Positions 53,642 to 62,944 of a stretch of 64,000 nt of DNA are shown here, in pieces (position 1 is the first letter of the stretch; every line of letters starts with the position of its first letter). Source of the stretch: DATATV01 sp035551355 (lineage in GTDB: Bacteria; Actinomycetota; Actinomycetes; Mycobacteriales; Pseudonocardiaceae); contig DASZNF010000085.1 in NCBI GenBank assembly GCA_035551355.1, positions 9,198 through 73,197 of the forward strand, written 5' to 3'. The notes under the pieces were generated by a model. The model saw only the letters and a program-made list of their open reading frames with translations, ran no database searches and was not told the DNA's origin. A program made the position numbers and the translations under genes.

Positions 53642-55903
53642 GTGACCAGTGGCAGGCCCGCGCGCAAGACCGACCGCCGGGGCGAGCGGCAGCCCGCCGC
53701 GAGCCGGTCGGTGGCGCGGATCTGCGTGGACATTCCGCTGGCCCATCTGGACCGCCCGTTCGACTACCGGGTGCCCGAGCAGCTGGACGCCGACGCGGTG
53801 CCGGGCGTGCGGGTGCGGGTGCGGTTCGCCGGGCAGCTGGTCGACGGTTACCTGCTGGAGCGGACCGAAGAATCCGATCACAAAGGGAAGTTGGCCTTCC
53901 TGGACAAGGTCGTCTCGCCCGAGCCGGTGCTGACGCCGGAGATCGCGCGACTGGCGAGGCTGATCGCGGACCGCTACGCGGGCACCATGGCCGATGTTCT
54001 CCGCCTGGCCGTCCCACCCCGCCACGCCCGCGCCGAAAAACCGCCGAAGCCGGCCGCCCCCACGGCAGAACCAGCCGATGAGGAGCCTGCGGGCGGAGAC
54101 GTCCCTGCCGGGTCCGAGGCTGCCGGGGAAAGCTCAGAAGACCCGTCCGCGAGCGCCGTCGATCACGCCTCGGCCGACATGATCTCCGCGGGCGGCGTCG
54201 AAACCTCGGCCGAATCCGAATCTGCCGACGCCGCAACCGAATCCGACGCCGATCCGGCCGCCAGGGACGCGGATTGGGCCGGCCCGCGCGGCGAGCCACC
54301 CCCGGCCGGCGCCTGGCGCCGCTACCCCCGCGGCCCGGCCTACCTGGAAGCCCTGCGCACCCACCGCCCCGAGCAGCGCCTCCCGCACGCCGTCTGGCAG
54401 GCCCTCCCGCTCGAGGACTGGCCTGCCCGGCTCGCCGAGGCCGCGGCCACCGTCGCGGCCGGCGGCCGGGGCGCGCTGATGGTCGTGCCCGACCACCGCG
54501 ATCTGGCCCGCCTGCACCAGGCCTGTCTGGCCGTGCTGCCCGAGGACGAGGTGGCCGCGCTGGCCGCCGATCTCGGCCCGGCCGAGCGCTATCGGCGCTG
54601 GCTGAGCGTGCGGCGCGGGCAGGCTCGGGTGGTGGTCGGCACCCGGGCCGCGACCTTCGCGCCCATCCGGGACCCAGGGCTGTTCGTCATCTGGGACGAC
54701 GGCGACGATCTGCACGCCGAACCGCGCACGCCCGGCCCGCACGTCCGGGACGTGCTGGCCCAGCGGGCTCATCTGGAGAGCGCGGCCCTGCTGGTCGGCG
54801 GATTCGCGCGCACCGCGGAGGCCCAGCTGCTCGTCGAAACCGGTTGGGCCCACGAGATCCTGGCCGCCCGCGACACCCTGCGCGCCACCGCACCCCGGGT
54901 CACCGCCATCGGCGAGGACGACGTGCAGCTGGCCCGCGACCCGGCGGCCCGCGCGGCCCGGTTGCCGGGGGTGGCGTTCGAGGCCGCGCGGGCGGCGTTG
55001 GCGGTGAACGCACCGGTACTCATCCAGGTGCCGCGCCGGGGCTATGTGCCCGCGCTGGCCTGTGGGCAGTGCCGGTCCCCGGCCCGGTGCCGCCAGTGCG
55101 CGGGGCCGCTGGCCCTGCCCGGCGGGCGGGACAACGGGGTGCCGGCCCCGGCCACCTGCCGGTGGTGCGGGGTGGCCGAGGCCGCCTTCCGCTGCCCGGA
55201 CTGCGGCTCCCGCAAGCTGCGCGCGGTCGTGGTGGGCGCCCGGCGCACCGCCGAGGAACTCGGCCGGGCGTTCCCGGGCGCGCCGGTGCGTACCTCCGGC
55301 GGGGCCGAGGTGCTGGCCGACGTGCCCCCCGGCCCGGCCATGGTGGTGTGCACCCCGGGCGCCGAACCGATCGCGCCGGACGGCTACGGCGCGGCCCTGC
55401 TGCTGGACGGCTGGGCCCTGCTGTCCCGGGCCGACCTGCGGGCCACCGAGGAGGCCCTGCGCCGCTGGATGGCCGCGGCCGCGCTGGTCCGGTCGAGCCA
55501 GGACGGCGGGCGGGTCGTGGTGGTCGCGGACTCCTCGCTGACGCCGGTGCAGGCGCTGGTGCGCTGGGACCCGGCCTGGCACGCCGCCCAGGAACTGGCC
55601 GCGCGCACCGAGCTCGGCTTTCCCCCGGCCACCCGGATGGCCACGGTGGACGGCTCGCCGAACGCGCTCAACGACTTCCTGGACGGGCTGCGCCTGCCCG
55701 AGCAGGCCGACATCCTCGGCCCGGTCCCGTTGCCGCCCGCGCCGGGCAGCCCGGGGGAGGAGCGGGAGCGCGCGCTGGTCCGCATCGGCCGGGACGGCGG
55801 TCGAGCGCTGGCCACCGCGCTGGCCGACGCGGTCGCGGTGCGCACCGCCCGCAAGGAACCCGAACCGATCCGCGTCCGCCTCGATCCGCTCGAACTGGTG
55901 TAG
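53642..55903 (+). CDS. priA: PriA primosomal protein, actinobacterial form without helicase motifs
   Basis: A 753-residue PriA homologue. The 3'-DNA-end-binding N-terminal domain (about 22-105, DIPLAHLDRPFDYRVPEQLD) is followed by an acidic, Ala/Glu/Ser-rich insertion (about 120-210). A degenerate helicase core follows: no GxGKT Walker A, and IWDDGDDL replaces the DEEH Walker B. The zinc-binding domain is intact (CGQCRSPARCRQC, CRWCG, CPDCG). Loss of the ATPase motifs is known for actinobacterial PriA; it should still bind forks and recruit DnaB partners but not unwind. GTG 53642 start. Confidence 0.93.
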   Translation: MTSGRPARKTDRRGERQPAASRSVARICVDIPLAHLDRPFDYRVPEQLDADAVPGVRVRVRFAGQLVDGYLLERTEESDHKGKLAFLDKVVSPEPVLTPEIARLARLIADRYAGTMADVLRLAVPPRHARAEKPPKPAAPTAEPADEEPAGGDVPAGSEAAGESSEDPSASAVDHASADMISAGGVETSAESESADAATESDADPAARDADWAGPRGEPPPAGAWRRYPRGPAYLEALRTHRPEQRLPHAVWQALPLEDWPARLAEAAATVAAGGRGALMVVPDHRDLARLHQACLAVLPEDEVAALAADLGPAERYRRWLSVRRGQARVVVGTRAATFAPIRDPGLFVIWDDGDDLHAEPRTPGPHVRDVLAQRAHLESAALLVGGFARTAEAQLLVETGWAHEILAARDTLRATAPRVTAIGEDDVQLARDPAARAARLPGVAFEAARAALAVNAPVLIQVPRRGYVPALACGQCRSPARCRQCAGPLALPGGRDNGVPAPATCRWCGVAEAAFRCPDCGSRKLRAVVVGARRTAEELGRAFPGAPVRTSGGAEVLADVPPGPAMVVCTPGAEPIAPDGYGAALLLDGWALLSRADLRATEEALRRWMAAAALVRSSQDGGRVVVVADSSLTPVQALVRWDPAWHAAQELAARTELGFPPATRMATVDGSPNALNDFLDGLRLPEQADILGPVPLPPAPGSPGEERERALVRIGRDGGRALATALADAVAVRTARKEPEPIRVRLDPLELV

Positions 55904-56020
55904 GGGAGCGGCCTCAGACCGCTGGGGGACAACCCTGACCCGGGATCCGCCCGGGGGATGACCCCGCTCCACACCTGCGGCCGATGTGCGCTGACCACCG
56001 ATCGAGCGACCGTAATCGGC

Positions 56021-56218
56021 ATGACCACGGCAACCATGACGGCGCCCGTCCCGGCCTCCCGGATCGCGCCCGAGCAGACCACCCGCACCTCCGGCCGGAC
56101 CGAGACGCACCACGGCCCCACGCTGGGCTCGGCGCTGTACACCGGCGTGCGCTTCCTGGGCAATCTCGTCATCGCCTGCGGCAGCGTGCTGGTGCTGGGC
56201 ACCGACGCGGAGCATTGA
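56021..56218 (+). CDS. Small single-TM protein between priA and def
   Basis: A 65-residue protein beginning MTTATMTAPVPASR and ending with one hydrophobic helix (ALYTGVRFLGNLVIACGSVL). Codon third positions are strongly G/C, which supports coding, but no Shine-Dalgarno is clear; ATG 56036 is an alternative. No family is recognised. Confidence 0.5.
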   Translation: MTTATMTAPVPASRIAPEQTTRTSGRTETHHGPTLGSALYTGVRFLGNLVIACGSVLVLGTDAEH

Positions 56219-56230
56219 CCACGGCACACA

Positions 56231-56236
56231 TAGACT
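56231..56236 (+). promoter_or_regulatory. Candidate -10 element (TAGACT) for def-fmt
   Basis: CACATAGACT here recurs identically before rpe (59324-59333). Transcription would begin about 30 nt before def. Confidence 0.45.
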
Positions 56237-56275
56237 GGATGGGTCGTCCGTATTCCCACACTCCAGAGGGGATCC

Positions 56276-56827
56276 ATGACCGTTCAGCCGATCCGGCTCT
56301 TCGGGGATCCGGTGCTGCGCACGCCCGCCACCGAGGTCGTCGACTTCGACAAGGAGCTGCGGGCCCTGGTGCGCGACCTGGCCGAGACCATGTCCGACCG
56401 CGGCGGCGCCGGACTGGCCGCCCCGCAGATCGGGGTCGGTCTCCGGGTTTTCACCTACCACGCGGACGGCGGCGATGGGCACCTGGTCAATCCGACCTGG
56501 AACGTGATCGGCGACGGCTACCAGGAGGGCCCGGAGGGCTGCCTGTCCATCCCCGGCCTGTCCTGGGACTGCACGCGGCACGAGCACGTGGTGGCCACCG
56601 GCTGGAACATGCACGGCGAGCCGGTCACCGTGGAGGGCACCGAGACCCTGGCCCGCTGTATCCAGCACGAGACCGACCATCTGGACGGCGTGCTGTTCGT
56701 GGACAGGCTGACCCCCGCGGTGCGCAAGCAGGCGCTCAAGGAGATCCGCCAGGCCGAGTGGTTCGCCGCCGGCTCCGAACCGGTGATCAAGCAGAGTCCG
56801 CATCCGTTGTTCGGCGGGGTTCGCTGA
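56276..56827 (+). CDS. def: Peptide deformylase
   Basis: A 183-residue metallopeptidase removing the formyl group from new proteins. All three motifs are present: GGAGLAAPQIGV, EGCLS (metal Cys) and QHETDHLDG (HExxH-type metal His pair and Glu). It lies 1 nt upstream of fmt, so removal and addition of formyl are co-expressed. Confidence 0.97.
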   Translation: MTVQPIRLFGDPVLRTPATEVVDFDKELRALVRDLAETMSDRGGAGLAAPQIGVGLRVFTYHADGGDGHLVNPTWNVIGDGYQEGPEGCLSIPGLSWDCTRHEHVVATGWNMHGEPVTVEGTETLARCIQHETDHLDGVLFVDRLTPAVRKQALKEIRQAEWFAAGSEPVIKQSPHPLFGGVR

Positions 56828-56828
56828 C

Positions 56829-57761
56829 ATGCGCCTGGTATTCGCCGGCACGCCCGAGGTGGCGATCCCGTCACTGCGCGCCCTGCTGGATTCGCCCCGG
56901 CACGAGGTGGTCGCCGTGGTCACCCGCCCGGACGCGCAGGCCGGCCGCGGTCGCAAGCTGATCGCCTCCCCGGTGGCGCAACTGGCCGACGAGTACGGCA
57001 TCCCGGTGCTGCGCCCGAACCGTCCGCGCGATCCCGACTTCCTGGCGGCGCTGACCGAACTGGCCCCGGACTGCTGCCCGGTGGTGGCCTACGGCGCGCT
57101 ACTGCCCCAGGCCGCCCTGGACATTCCCGAGCACGGCTGGGTGAACCTGCACTTCTCGCTGCTGCCGGCGTGGCGCGGTGCGGCCCCGGTGCAGGCCGCG
57201 GTGCGCGCGGGCGACGAGATCACCGGCGCCAGCACCTTCCGCATCGTCAAGGAACTGGACGCGGGTCCGGTGTTCGGCGTGGTCACCGAGACGGTGCGGC
57301 CCCGGGACACCGCGGGGGAGCTGCTGGACCGGCTGGCCGAGGCCGGCGCCACCCTGCTGGTGTCCACAATGGACGGTATCGAGGACGGGGTGCTGCGGGC
57401 CGAGGAGCAGCCGCCGGACGGGATCAGCTACGCCGGCAAGGTGTCCGTGGAGGACGCCCGCGTCGACTTCGACCAGCCCGCGCTCGGCGTGGACCGGTTG
57501 GTGCGCGCGATGACCCCGGATCCCGGGGCGTGGGCGGAATTCCGCGGCGAGCGGTTCAAGCTCGGTCCGGTCGAGCCGGTGGAGTCCGACGCCGCCGAGC
57601 TGGCGCCCGGTGAATTGCGGGTGGAGCGCCGCCAGGTGTTGGTCGGCACGGCCACCCGGCCGGTGCGGCTGGGTGAGGTGCAGGCACAGGGCAAGAAGCG
57701 GATGCCGGCCACCGACTGGGCCCGCGGCACCCGGATCGACGAGGGAGAGCGACTGTCGTGA
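56829..57761 (+). CDS. fmt: Methionyl-tRNA formyltransferase
   Basis: A 310-residue enzyme formylating initiator Met-tRNA with 10-formyl-THF. Seen: FAGTPEVAIPSLRALL, the active-site NLHFSLLPAWRGAAPVQ (Asn/His) and the catalytic Asp in KELDAGPVF. The substrate 10-formyl-THF is made by FolD elsewhere in the window. RsmB begins 52 nt downstream. Confidence 0.97.
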   Translation: MRLVFAGTPEVAIPSLRALLDSPRHEVVAVVTRPDAQAGRGRKLIASPVAQLADEYGIPVLRPNRPRDPDFLAALTELAPDCCPVVAYGALLPQAALDIPEHGWVNLHFSLLPAWRGAAPVQAAVRAGDEITGASTFRIVKELDAGPVFGVVTETVRPRDTAGELLDRLAEAGATLLVSTMDGIEDGVLRAEEQPPDGISYAGKVSVEDARVDFDQPALGVDRLVRAMTPDPGAWAEFRGERFKLGPVEPVESDAAELAPGELRVERRQVLVGTATRPVRLGEVQAQGKKRMPATDWARGTRIDEGERLS

Positions 57762-57813
57762 GCGCGCTGGCCGGTCATCGGCGAGTCCCCGCGCGGGCGA
57801 GGGAGGCGGGGTC

Positions 57814-59247
57814 ATGACCACCCCGCGTCGCCGCCCGTCCCGGCCCCGGCATCCGCATCCGCCCGCCCGGCGCGGTGGGCCCAGCCGCCCGCCCATCGAG
57901 GATCCGGCCCGGCTGGCCGCGCTGGACACGCTGCGCGCGGTGCGTGAGCGAGACGCCTACGCCAACCTGGTGCTGCCCGGATTGTTGCGGCAGCGCCGGA
58001 TCATCGGCCGGGACGCCGCGCTGGCCACCGAACTGGCCTACGGCGCCAGTCGCGCCCAGGGCCTGCTGGACGACATTCTGTCCGCCTGCACCGATCGCCC
58101 GCTGTCCACTGTGGATGGTCCGGTGCTGGACGCGTTACGGCTGGGCGCGTATCAGTTGCTGCGCACCAGGATTCCCGCACACGCGGCGGTGGACGCCACG
58201 GTGGATCTGGTGCGCGAACAGACCGGTTCGCACGTGGCCGGGTTCGTCAACGCGGTGCTGCGCCGAGTGTCCGAACAGGACGAGAAGGCGTGGATCGATC
58301 AGCTGGCCCCGAATCGCGACACCGACCCGATCGGCTACCTCGCCGCCGCGCACGCGCACCCGAAGTGGGTGGCGCAGGCGTTCGCCACCGCGCTGGGCAG
58401 CACCGGCGACGAACTGGCCGACGCGCTGGCCGCCGACGACGAACGCCCCGCCGTGCACCTGGCCGCGCGGCCCGGTGAGGTGAGCGCCGAGGAACTGGCC
58501 GCCATGACCGGCGGCGAGCTGGCTCCGTACTCGCCCTACGGGGTGCGGCTGGAGCCCGGCGCGGGCGACCCGGCCGACCTGGACGCGGTGCGCGAGCGGC
58601 TGGCCGCGGTGCAGGACGAGGGCAGCCAGCTGTGCGCGGTGGCCGTGGCCAACGCCCCGCTGGACGGGCCGGACAAGCGCTGGCTGGACCTGTGCGCCGG
58701 GCCCGGTGGCAAGTCGGTGCTGCTGGGGGCGCTGGTCAGCCACCTGGGTGGCACCCTGGACGCGGTGGAACGCGCCCCGCACCGGGCCGACCTGGTCCGC
58801 TCGGTGGTGGCGGAGCTGCCGGTCACCGTGCACGTGGCCGACGGCCGGGACCCCGGCCTGCCCGAGGGCAGCTTCGACCGGGTGCTGGTGGACGCCCCGT
58901 GCACCGGCCTGGGTGCCTTGCGCCGCCGCCCCGAGGCCCGCTGGCGCCGCAAGCCCGGCGACGTGGCCGAACTGGCCCGGCTGCAACGAGAACTGCTGAT
59001 GTCCGCACTGCGCCTGGTGCGACCGGGTGGGGTGGTCGGCTACGTGGTGTGCTCCCCGCACCTGTCCGAGACCACCGGCCTGGTCGCCGACGTGGTCCGG
59101 CGCAGCGGCGCGGAGCAACTGGACAGCCGCCCGCTGTTCCCGGACGTGCCCGGCCTTGGCGACGGCCCGTGGGTACAGCTGTGGCCGCACCGCCACGGCA
59201 CCGACGCCATGTTCTGCGCCCTGCTGCGCCGCCCGGCACAGCCATAA
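57814..59247 (+). CDS. rsmB: 16S rRNA (cytosine-967-C5)-methyltransferase
   Basis: A 477-residue protein: a basic Pro/Arg-rich N-terminus, a NusB-like RNA-binding domain (about 35-165) and a SAM-dependent methyltransferase domain with LDLCAGPGGKSVLLGALVS, DAPCTGLGALRRRPE (one catalytic Cys) and VVCSPHLSET (the second Cys). ATG 57814 has GGGAGG at 57801-57806. The last codons lie in the first copy of a 22-bp tandem repeat. Confidence 0.95.
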   Translation: MTTPRRRPSRPRHPHPPARRGGPSRPPIEDPARLAALDTLRAVRERDAYANLVLPGLLRQRRIIGRDAALATELAYGASRAQGLLDDILSACTDRPLSTVDGPVLDALRLGAYQLLRTRIPAHAAVDATVDLVREQTGSHVAGFVNAVLRRVSEQDEKAWIDQLAPNRDTDPIGYLAAAHAHPKWVAQAFATALGSTGDELADALAADDERPAVHLAARPGEVSAEELAAMTGGELAPYSPYGVRLEPGAGDPADLDAVRERLAAVQDEGSQLCAVAVANAPLDGPDKRWLDLCAGPGGKSVLLGALVSHLGGTLDAVERAPHRADLVRSVVAELPVTVHVADGRDPGLPEGSFDRVLVDAPCTGLGALRRRPEARWRRKPGDVAELARLQRELLMSALRLVRPGGVVGYVVCSPHLSETTGLVADVVRRSGAEQLDSRPLFPDVPGLGDGPWVQLWPHRHGTDAMFCALLRRPAQP

Positions 59248-59271
59248 CAGCCGCCCGGCACAGCCATAACA
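59228..59271 (+). repeat. 22-bp perfect tandem duplication across the rsmB stop
   Basis: Bases 59228-59249 are repeated exactly at 59250-59271. The first copy contains the last codons and TAA of rsmB, and the second lies in the intergenic space. It looks like a recent replication-slippage duplication. Confidence 0.9.
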
Positions 59272-59327
59272 AACGCGGTCGCGACCGCGTTGCGTCACCG
59301 CCACCGAACTGTTCGAAACGGCGCACA

Positions 59328-59333
59328 TAGACT
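59328..59333 (+). promoter_or_regulatory. -10 element (TAGACT) of a leaderless rpe transcript
   Basis: TAGACT is followed by 6 nt and GTG 59340. No Shine-Dalgarno is present. Confidence 0.5.
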
Positions 59334-59339
59334 TTGTCT

Positions 59340-60017
59340 GTGCCCAACCAGCCGATGATCGCGCCCAGCATCCTGTCCGCCGACTTCGCCCGCCTCGCCG
59401 AGGAGATCGACGCCGTGCACGGCGCCGACTGGGTGCACGTGGACGTGATGGACGCGCACTTCGTGCCCAATCTGACGCTCGGCCTGCCGGTGGTGCAGTC
59501 GCTGCTCAAGGTGACCGACATCCCGCTGGACTGCCACCTGATGATCGACGACCCGGACAAGTGGGCCATCGGCTACGCCGAGGCCGGCGCGTACAACGTC
59601 ACCGTGCACGTGGAGGCCGCGCACGATCCGGTGATGCTGGCCAAGAACCTGCACGCGGCCGGCGCGAAGGCCGGGCTGTCGATCAAGCCGGGCACTCCGC
59701 TGGAACCGCACCTGGACACGCTGCGTCACTACGACACGCTGCTGGTCATGTCGGTGGAACCGGGCTTCGGCGGGCAGTCGTTCATCACCGACGTGCTGGA
59801 CAAGGTGCGGGCCGCCCGCCGCCTGGTGGACACCGGGCACCTCAACGTGCTGGTCGAGATCGACGGCGGCATCAACGCAGGCACCATCGAGGCCGCGGCC
59901 GAAGCTGGCGTGGACTGCTTCGTCGCCGGGTCCGCGGTCTACGGCAAGGACGACCCGGCCAGGGCCGTGGCCGCGCTGCGCACCCAGGCTGCGAACGCGG
60001 CCCACCAGCGAGCCTGA
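59340..60017 (+). CDS. rpe: Ribulose-phosphate 3-epimerase
   Basis: A 225-residue TIM-barrel enzyme interconverting ribulose-5-P and xylulose-5-P. Seen: IAPSILSADFARL, the metal/proton-relay HVDVMDAHFVPNL, LDCHLMIDDPD, SVEPGFGGQSF and EIDGGIN. GTG 59340 is chosen because of the -10-like TAGACT 6 nt upstream; a TTG two codons earlier is less likely. It supplies ribulose-5-P, a riboflavin precursor, next to the rib operon; ribD starts 3 nt after its stop. Confidence 0.96.
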   Translation: MPNQPMIAPSILSADFARLAEEIDAVHGADWVHVDVMDAHFVPNLTLGLPVVQSLLKVTDIPLDCHLMIDDPDKWAIGYAEAGAYNVTVHVEAAHDPVMLAKNLHAAGAKAGLSIKPGTPLEPHLDTLRHYDTLLVMSVEPGFGGQSFITDVLDKVRAARRLVDTGHLNVLVEIDGGINAGTIEAAAEAGVDCFVAGSAVYGKDDPARAVAALRTQAANAAHQRA

Positions 60018-60020
60018 GGC

Positions 60021-61037
60021 ATGGACACCGCCGAGGCGATGTCCCGGGCGCTGGCCGCCGCCGAGTCCGTGCGCGGCACCACCAGCCCCAATCCGCCGGT
60101 CGGCTGCGTGATTCTGGACACGCGGGGCGAGCTCGCCGGGGTGGGCGCGACCCAGCCGCCGGGCGGGCCGCACGCCGAGGTGATGGCGTTGCGCGCGGCG
60201 GGGGAGCGGGCCCGGGGCGGGACCGCGGTGGTCACCCTGGAACCGTGCGCCCACCACGGGCGCACCCCGCCCTGCGTGGACGCGCTGCTGGACGCCGGGG
60301 TCACCGCGGTGCGCTACGCGGTGGCCGATCCGAATCCGGCGGCGTCCGGCGGCGGACAGCGGTTGCGCGAGGCCGGGGTCGATGCCCGGAAAGGGCCGCT
60401 GACCACCGAGGTCGAACACGGGCCGCTGCGGGCCTGGCTGCACTTCGCCGGCACCGGCCGCCCGCACGTGACCTGGAAGTACGCGGCCAGCCTGGACGGC
60501 CGGGTGGCGGCCGAGGACGGCACCAGCCGGTGGATCTCCGGGCCGGAATCCCGGGCCGAGGTGCACGCCTGGCGCACGGTCATCGACGCGATCATGGTCG
60601 GCCGGGGCACCGTGCTGGCCGACGATCCCGCGCTGACCGCCCGGGACGCCGATGGGTATCCGCTCGACCGGCAGCCACTGCGAGTGGTGGTCGGCGAGGG
60701 TGAGTTGCCCTCCGGGGCCAAGGTGACCGACGACACGGCCCGCACCGTGCACCTGCGCACCCGCGAACCGGCCGAGGTGCTGGCCGGATTGGCCCAGCTC
60801 GGCGTGGTCGACGTGCTGCTGGAGGGCGGGCCGACGCTGGCCGGGGCCTTCCTACATGCTGGACTGGTCGACCGGGTGGTGGCCTACGTAGCGCCCATAC
60901 TGCTGGGATCGGGTCCAGCCGCCCTGGCGCGGGCCGGTGTGTCCACGGTCACCGGGGCACACCGCTTCGTGGTGGAGGGGGTCACCATGAGTGGATCGGA
61001 TGTGCGCATTTCCGCCGTGCCCGTCCGGGTCGGCTAA
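60021..61037 (+). CDS. ribD: Bifunctional riboflavin deaminase/reductase RibD
   Basis: A 338-residue enzyme carrying out deamination and side-chain reduction of the pyrimidine intermediate. The N-terminal CMP/dCMP-deaminase domain has the zinc motif PHAEVMAL and TLEPCAHHGRTPPC. The C-terminal reductase domain (from about 150) has VTWKYAASLDGRVA and LLEGGPTLAGAFL. It follows rpe by 3 nt, and no FMN riboswitch precedes it. Confidence 0.96.
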   Translation: MDTAEAMSRALAAAESVRGTTSPNPPVGCVILDTRGELAGVGATQPPGGPHAEVMALRAAGERARGGTAVVTLEPCAHHGRTPPCVDALLDAGVTAVRYAVADPNPAASGGGQRLREAGVDARKGPLTTEVEHGPLRAWLHFAGTGRPHVTWKYAASLDGRVAAEDGTSRWISGPESRAEVHAWRTVIDAIMVGRGTVLADDPALTARDADGYPLDRQPLRVVVGEGELPSGAKVTDDTARTVHLRTREPAEVLAGLAQLGVVDVLLEGGPTLAGAFLHAGLVDRVVAYVAPILLGSGPAALARAGVSTVTGAHRFVVEGVTMSGSDVRISAVPVRVG

Positions 61038-61063
61038 ACCGCTGGAAGCAGAGGGGAACGCAG

Positions 61064-61669
61064 GTGTTCACCGGCATCGTGGAGGAACTCGGCGAGGTCG
61101 TCGACGTGGCGCAGTTGCCCAACGCCGCGCGGTTGACCGTGGCCGGGCCCGTGGTCACCTCGGACGCCAAACACGGCGACTCGATCGCCGTCAACGGCGT
61201 CTGCTTGACCGTGGTCGAGGTGTCCGGCCAGACCTTCACCGTGGACGTCGTGGCCGAGACCCTGGAGCGCTCCAGCCTGGCCAAGGTGCACCCGGGCGAC
61301 CGGGTCAATCTGGAACGCGCCACCGCCGCCGGTCAGCGGCTGGGCGGGCACATCATGCAGGGCCATGTGGACGGCACGGGGGTGCTGCTCTCCAGCGAGC
61401 CGGGCGGGCTGACCAAGTTCGCCCTGCCGGCCAAGCTGGCCCGGTACGTGGTGGAGAAGGGGTCCATCGCGGTGGACGGCATCTCGCTGACCGTGGTCTC
61501 GGTCACCGACGAGGAGTTCGCCGTCGCGCTCATCCCGACCACACTGGAACTGACCACGCTCGGTTCGCGCTCGCCCGGCGACATCGTCAATCTTGAGGTG
61601 GACGTCCTCGCCAAGTACGTGGAGAGGCTGGCCGCTGGTCACCTGGCCCGGTTGGGAGTGGGACAATGA
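61064..61669 (+). CDS. ribE: Riboflavin synthase alpha chain
   Basis: A 201-residue lumazine-dismutating enzyme made of two similar beta-barrels. Seen: MFTGIVEELGEV at the N-terminus, SIAVNGVCLTVV in repeat 1 and SIAVDGISLTVV in repeat 2, GGHIMQGHVDGTG. GTG 61064 is preceded by GGGGA; the stop overlaps the ribBA ATG. Confidence 0.97.
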   Translation: MFTGIVEELGEVVDVAQLPNAARLTVAGPVVTSDAKHGDSIAVNGVCLTVVEVSGQTFTVDVVAETLERSSLAKVHPGDRVNLERATAAGQRLGGHIMQGHVDGTGVLLSSEPGGLTKFALPAKLARYVVEKGSIAVDGISLTVVSVTDEEFAVALIPTTLELTTLGSRSPGDIVNLEVDVLAKYVERLAAGHLARLGVGQ

Positions 61670-62943
61670 CGCTGGAGGCGAACATCCCAGTGACTGACTT
61701 CGACAGCGTCAAGCAGGCGATCGAGGACATCGCCGAGGGCAAACCGGTGATCGTGGTCGACGACGAGGACCGGGAGAACGAGGGCGACCTGATCTTCGCG
61801 GCCGAGAAGGCCACGCCCGAACTCGTCGCGTTCACCGTGCGCTACACCTCCGGCTACCTGTGCGTGCCGCTCACCGAGGCCGACTGCGACCGGCTGGACC
61901 TGCCGCCGATGTACCACACCAACCAGGACCGGCGGGGCACCGCGTACACCGTCACGGTGGACGCCAAGGACGGGGTGGGCACCGGCATCTCCGCCTCCGA
62001 CCGGGCCACCACCATGCGCATGCTGGCCGACCCCACCGCCACCGCCGGTGACTTCACCCGGCCCGGGCACGTGGTTCCGTTGCGGGCCAAGGAAGGTGGC
62101 GTGCTGCGCCGTCCCGGGCACACCGAGGCCGCGGTCGACCTGGCCCGGCTGGCCGGGCTCCGGCCGGCCGGAGTGCTGTGCGAGATCGTCAGCCAGAAGG
62201 ACGAGGGCGACATGGCCCGGCGGGACGAGCTGGAGGTGTTCGCCGCCGAGCACGAGCTCTCCCTGATCAGCATCGCCGACCTGATCGCCTACCGGCGCCG
62301 CGCCGAGAAGCAGGTGGTGCGGGTCGCCGAGGCGCGCATCCCCACCGCGCACGGCACGTTCCGCGCGGTCGGCTACGACAGCCTGCTGGATGGCATCGAG
62401 CACATCGCCATGGTGTACGGCGACATCGGGGACGGCGAGGGCCTGCTGGTGCGGGTGCACTCGGAGTGCCTGACCGGCGACGTGTTCGGCTCGCTGCGCT
62501 GCGACTGCGGGCCGCAGCTGGACGCCGCGCTGGCCGCGGTGGCCGCCGAAGGCCGGGGCATCGTGCTGTACGTGCGTGGGCACGAGGGCCGCGGCATCGG
62601 CCTGCTGCACAAGCTGCAGGCCTACCAGCTGCAGGACAACGGGCACGACACGGTGGACGCCAACCTGGCGCTGGGCGTGCCCGCCGACGCCCGCGACTAC
62701 GGCACCGGCGCGCAGATCCTGTGCGACCTCGGGGTCAAGTCGATGAAACTGCTGACCAACAATCCGGCCAAGCGGGTGGGTCTGGAAGGCTATGGGCTGC
62801 GGGTGATCGACCGGGTCGCGCTGGCCAGTTCGCCGAATCCGGAGAATCTGCGCTACCTGCGCACCAAGCGCGACCGGATGGGTCACCACCTGGACAACCT
62901 GGACGGGTTCGAGACGGCCTTCCCGGTCGACGGAGGACAGTGA
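61666..62943 (+). CDS. ribBA: DHBP synthase / GTP cyclohydrolase II fusion
   Basis: A 425-residue bifunctional enzyme providing both riboflavin precursors. The N-terminal DHBP synthase (about 1-210) has DDEDRENEGDL and RPGHVVPLRAKEGGVLRRPG. The C-terminal GTP cyclohydrolase II has zinc Cys residues in ECLTGDVFGSLRCDCG, GHEGRGIGLLHK and LLTNNPAKRVGLEGYG. Both active sites look intact. Confidence 0.97.
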   Translation: MTLEANIPVTDFDSVKQAIEDIAEGKPVIVVDDEDRENEGDLIFAAEKATPELVAFTVRYTSGYLCVPLTEADCDRLDLPPMYHTNQDRRGTAYTVTVDAKDGVGTGISASDRATTMRMLADPTATAGDFTRPGHVVPLRAKEGGVLRRPGHTEAAVDLARLAGLRPAGVLCEIVSQKDEGDMARRDELEVFAAEHELSLISIADLIAYRRRAEKQVVRVAEARIPTAHGTFRAVGYDSLLDGIEHIAMVYGDIGDGEGLLVRVHSECLTGDVFGSLRCDCGPQLDAALAAVAAEGRGIVLYVRGHEGRGIGLLHKLQAYQLQDNGHDTVDANLALGVPADARDYGTGAQILCDLGVKSMKLLTNNPAKRVGLEGYGLRVIDRVALASSPNPENLRYLRTKRDRMGHHLDNLDGFETAFPVDGGQ

Positions 62944-62944
62944 G

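Noticed and set aside
60018..60020. Possible FMN riboswitch upstream of ribD
   Set aside because: RibD follows rpe by 3 nt and the conserved RFN-element helices are not seen; the rpe start itself appears leaderless.
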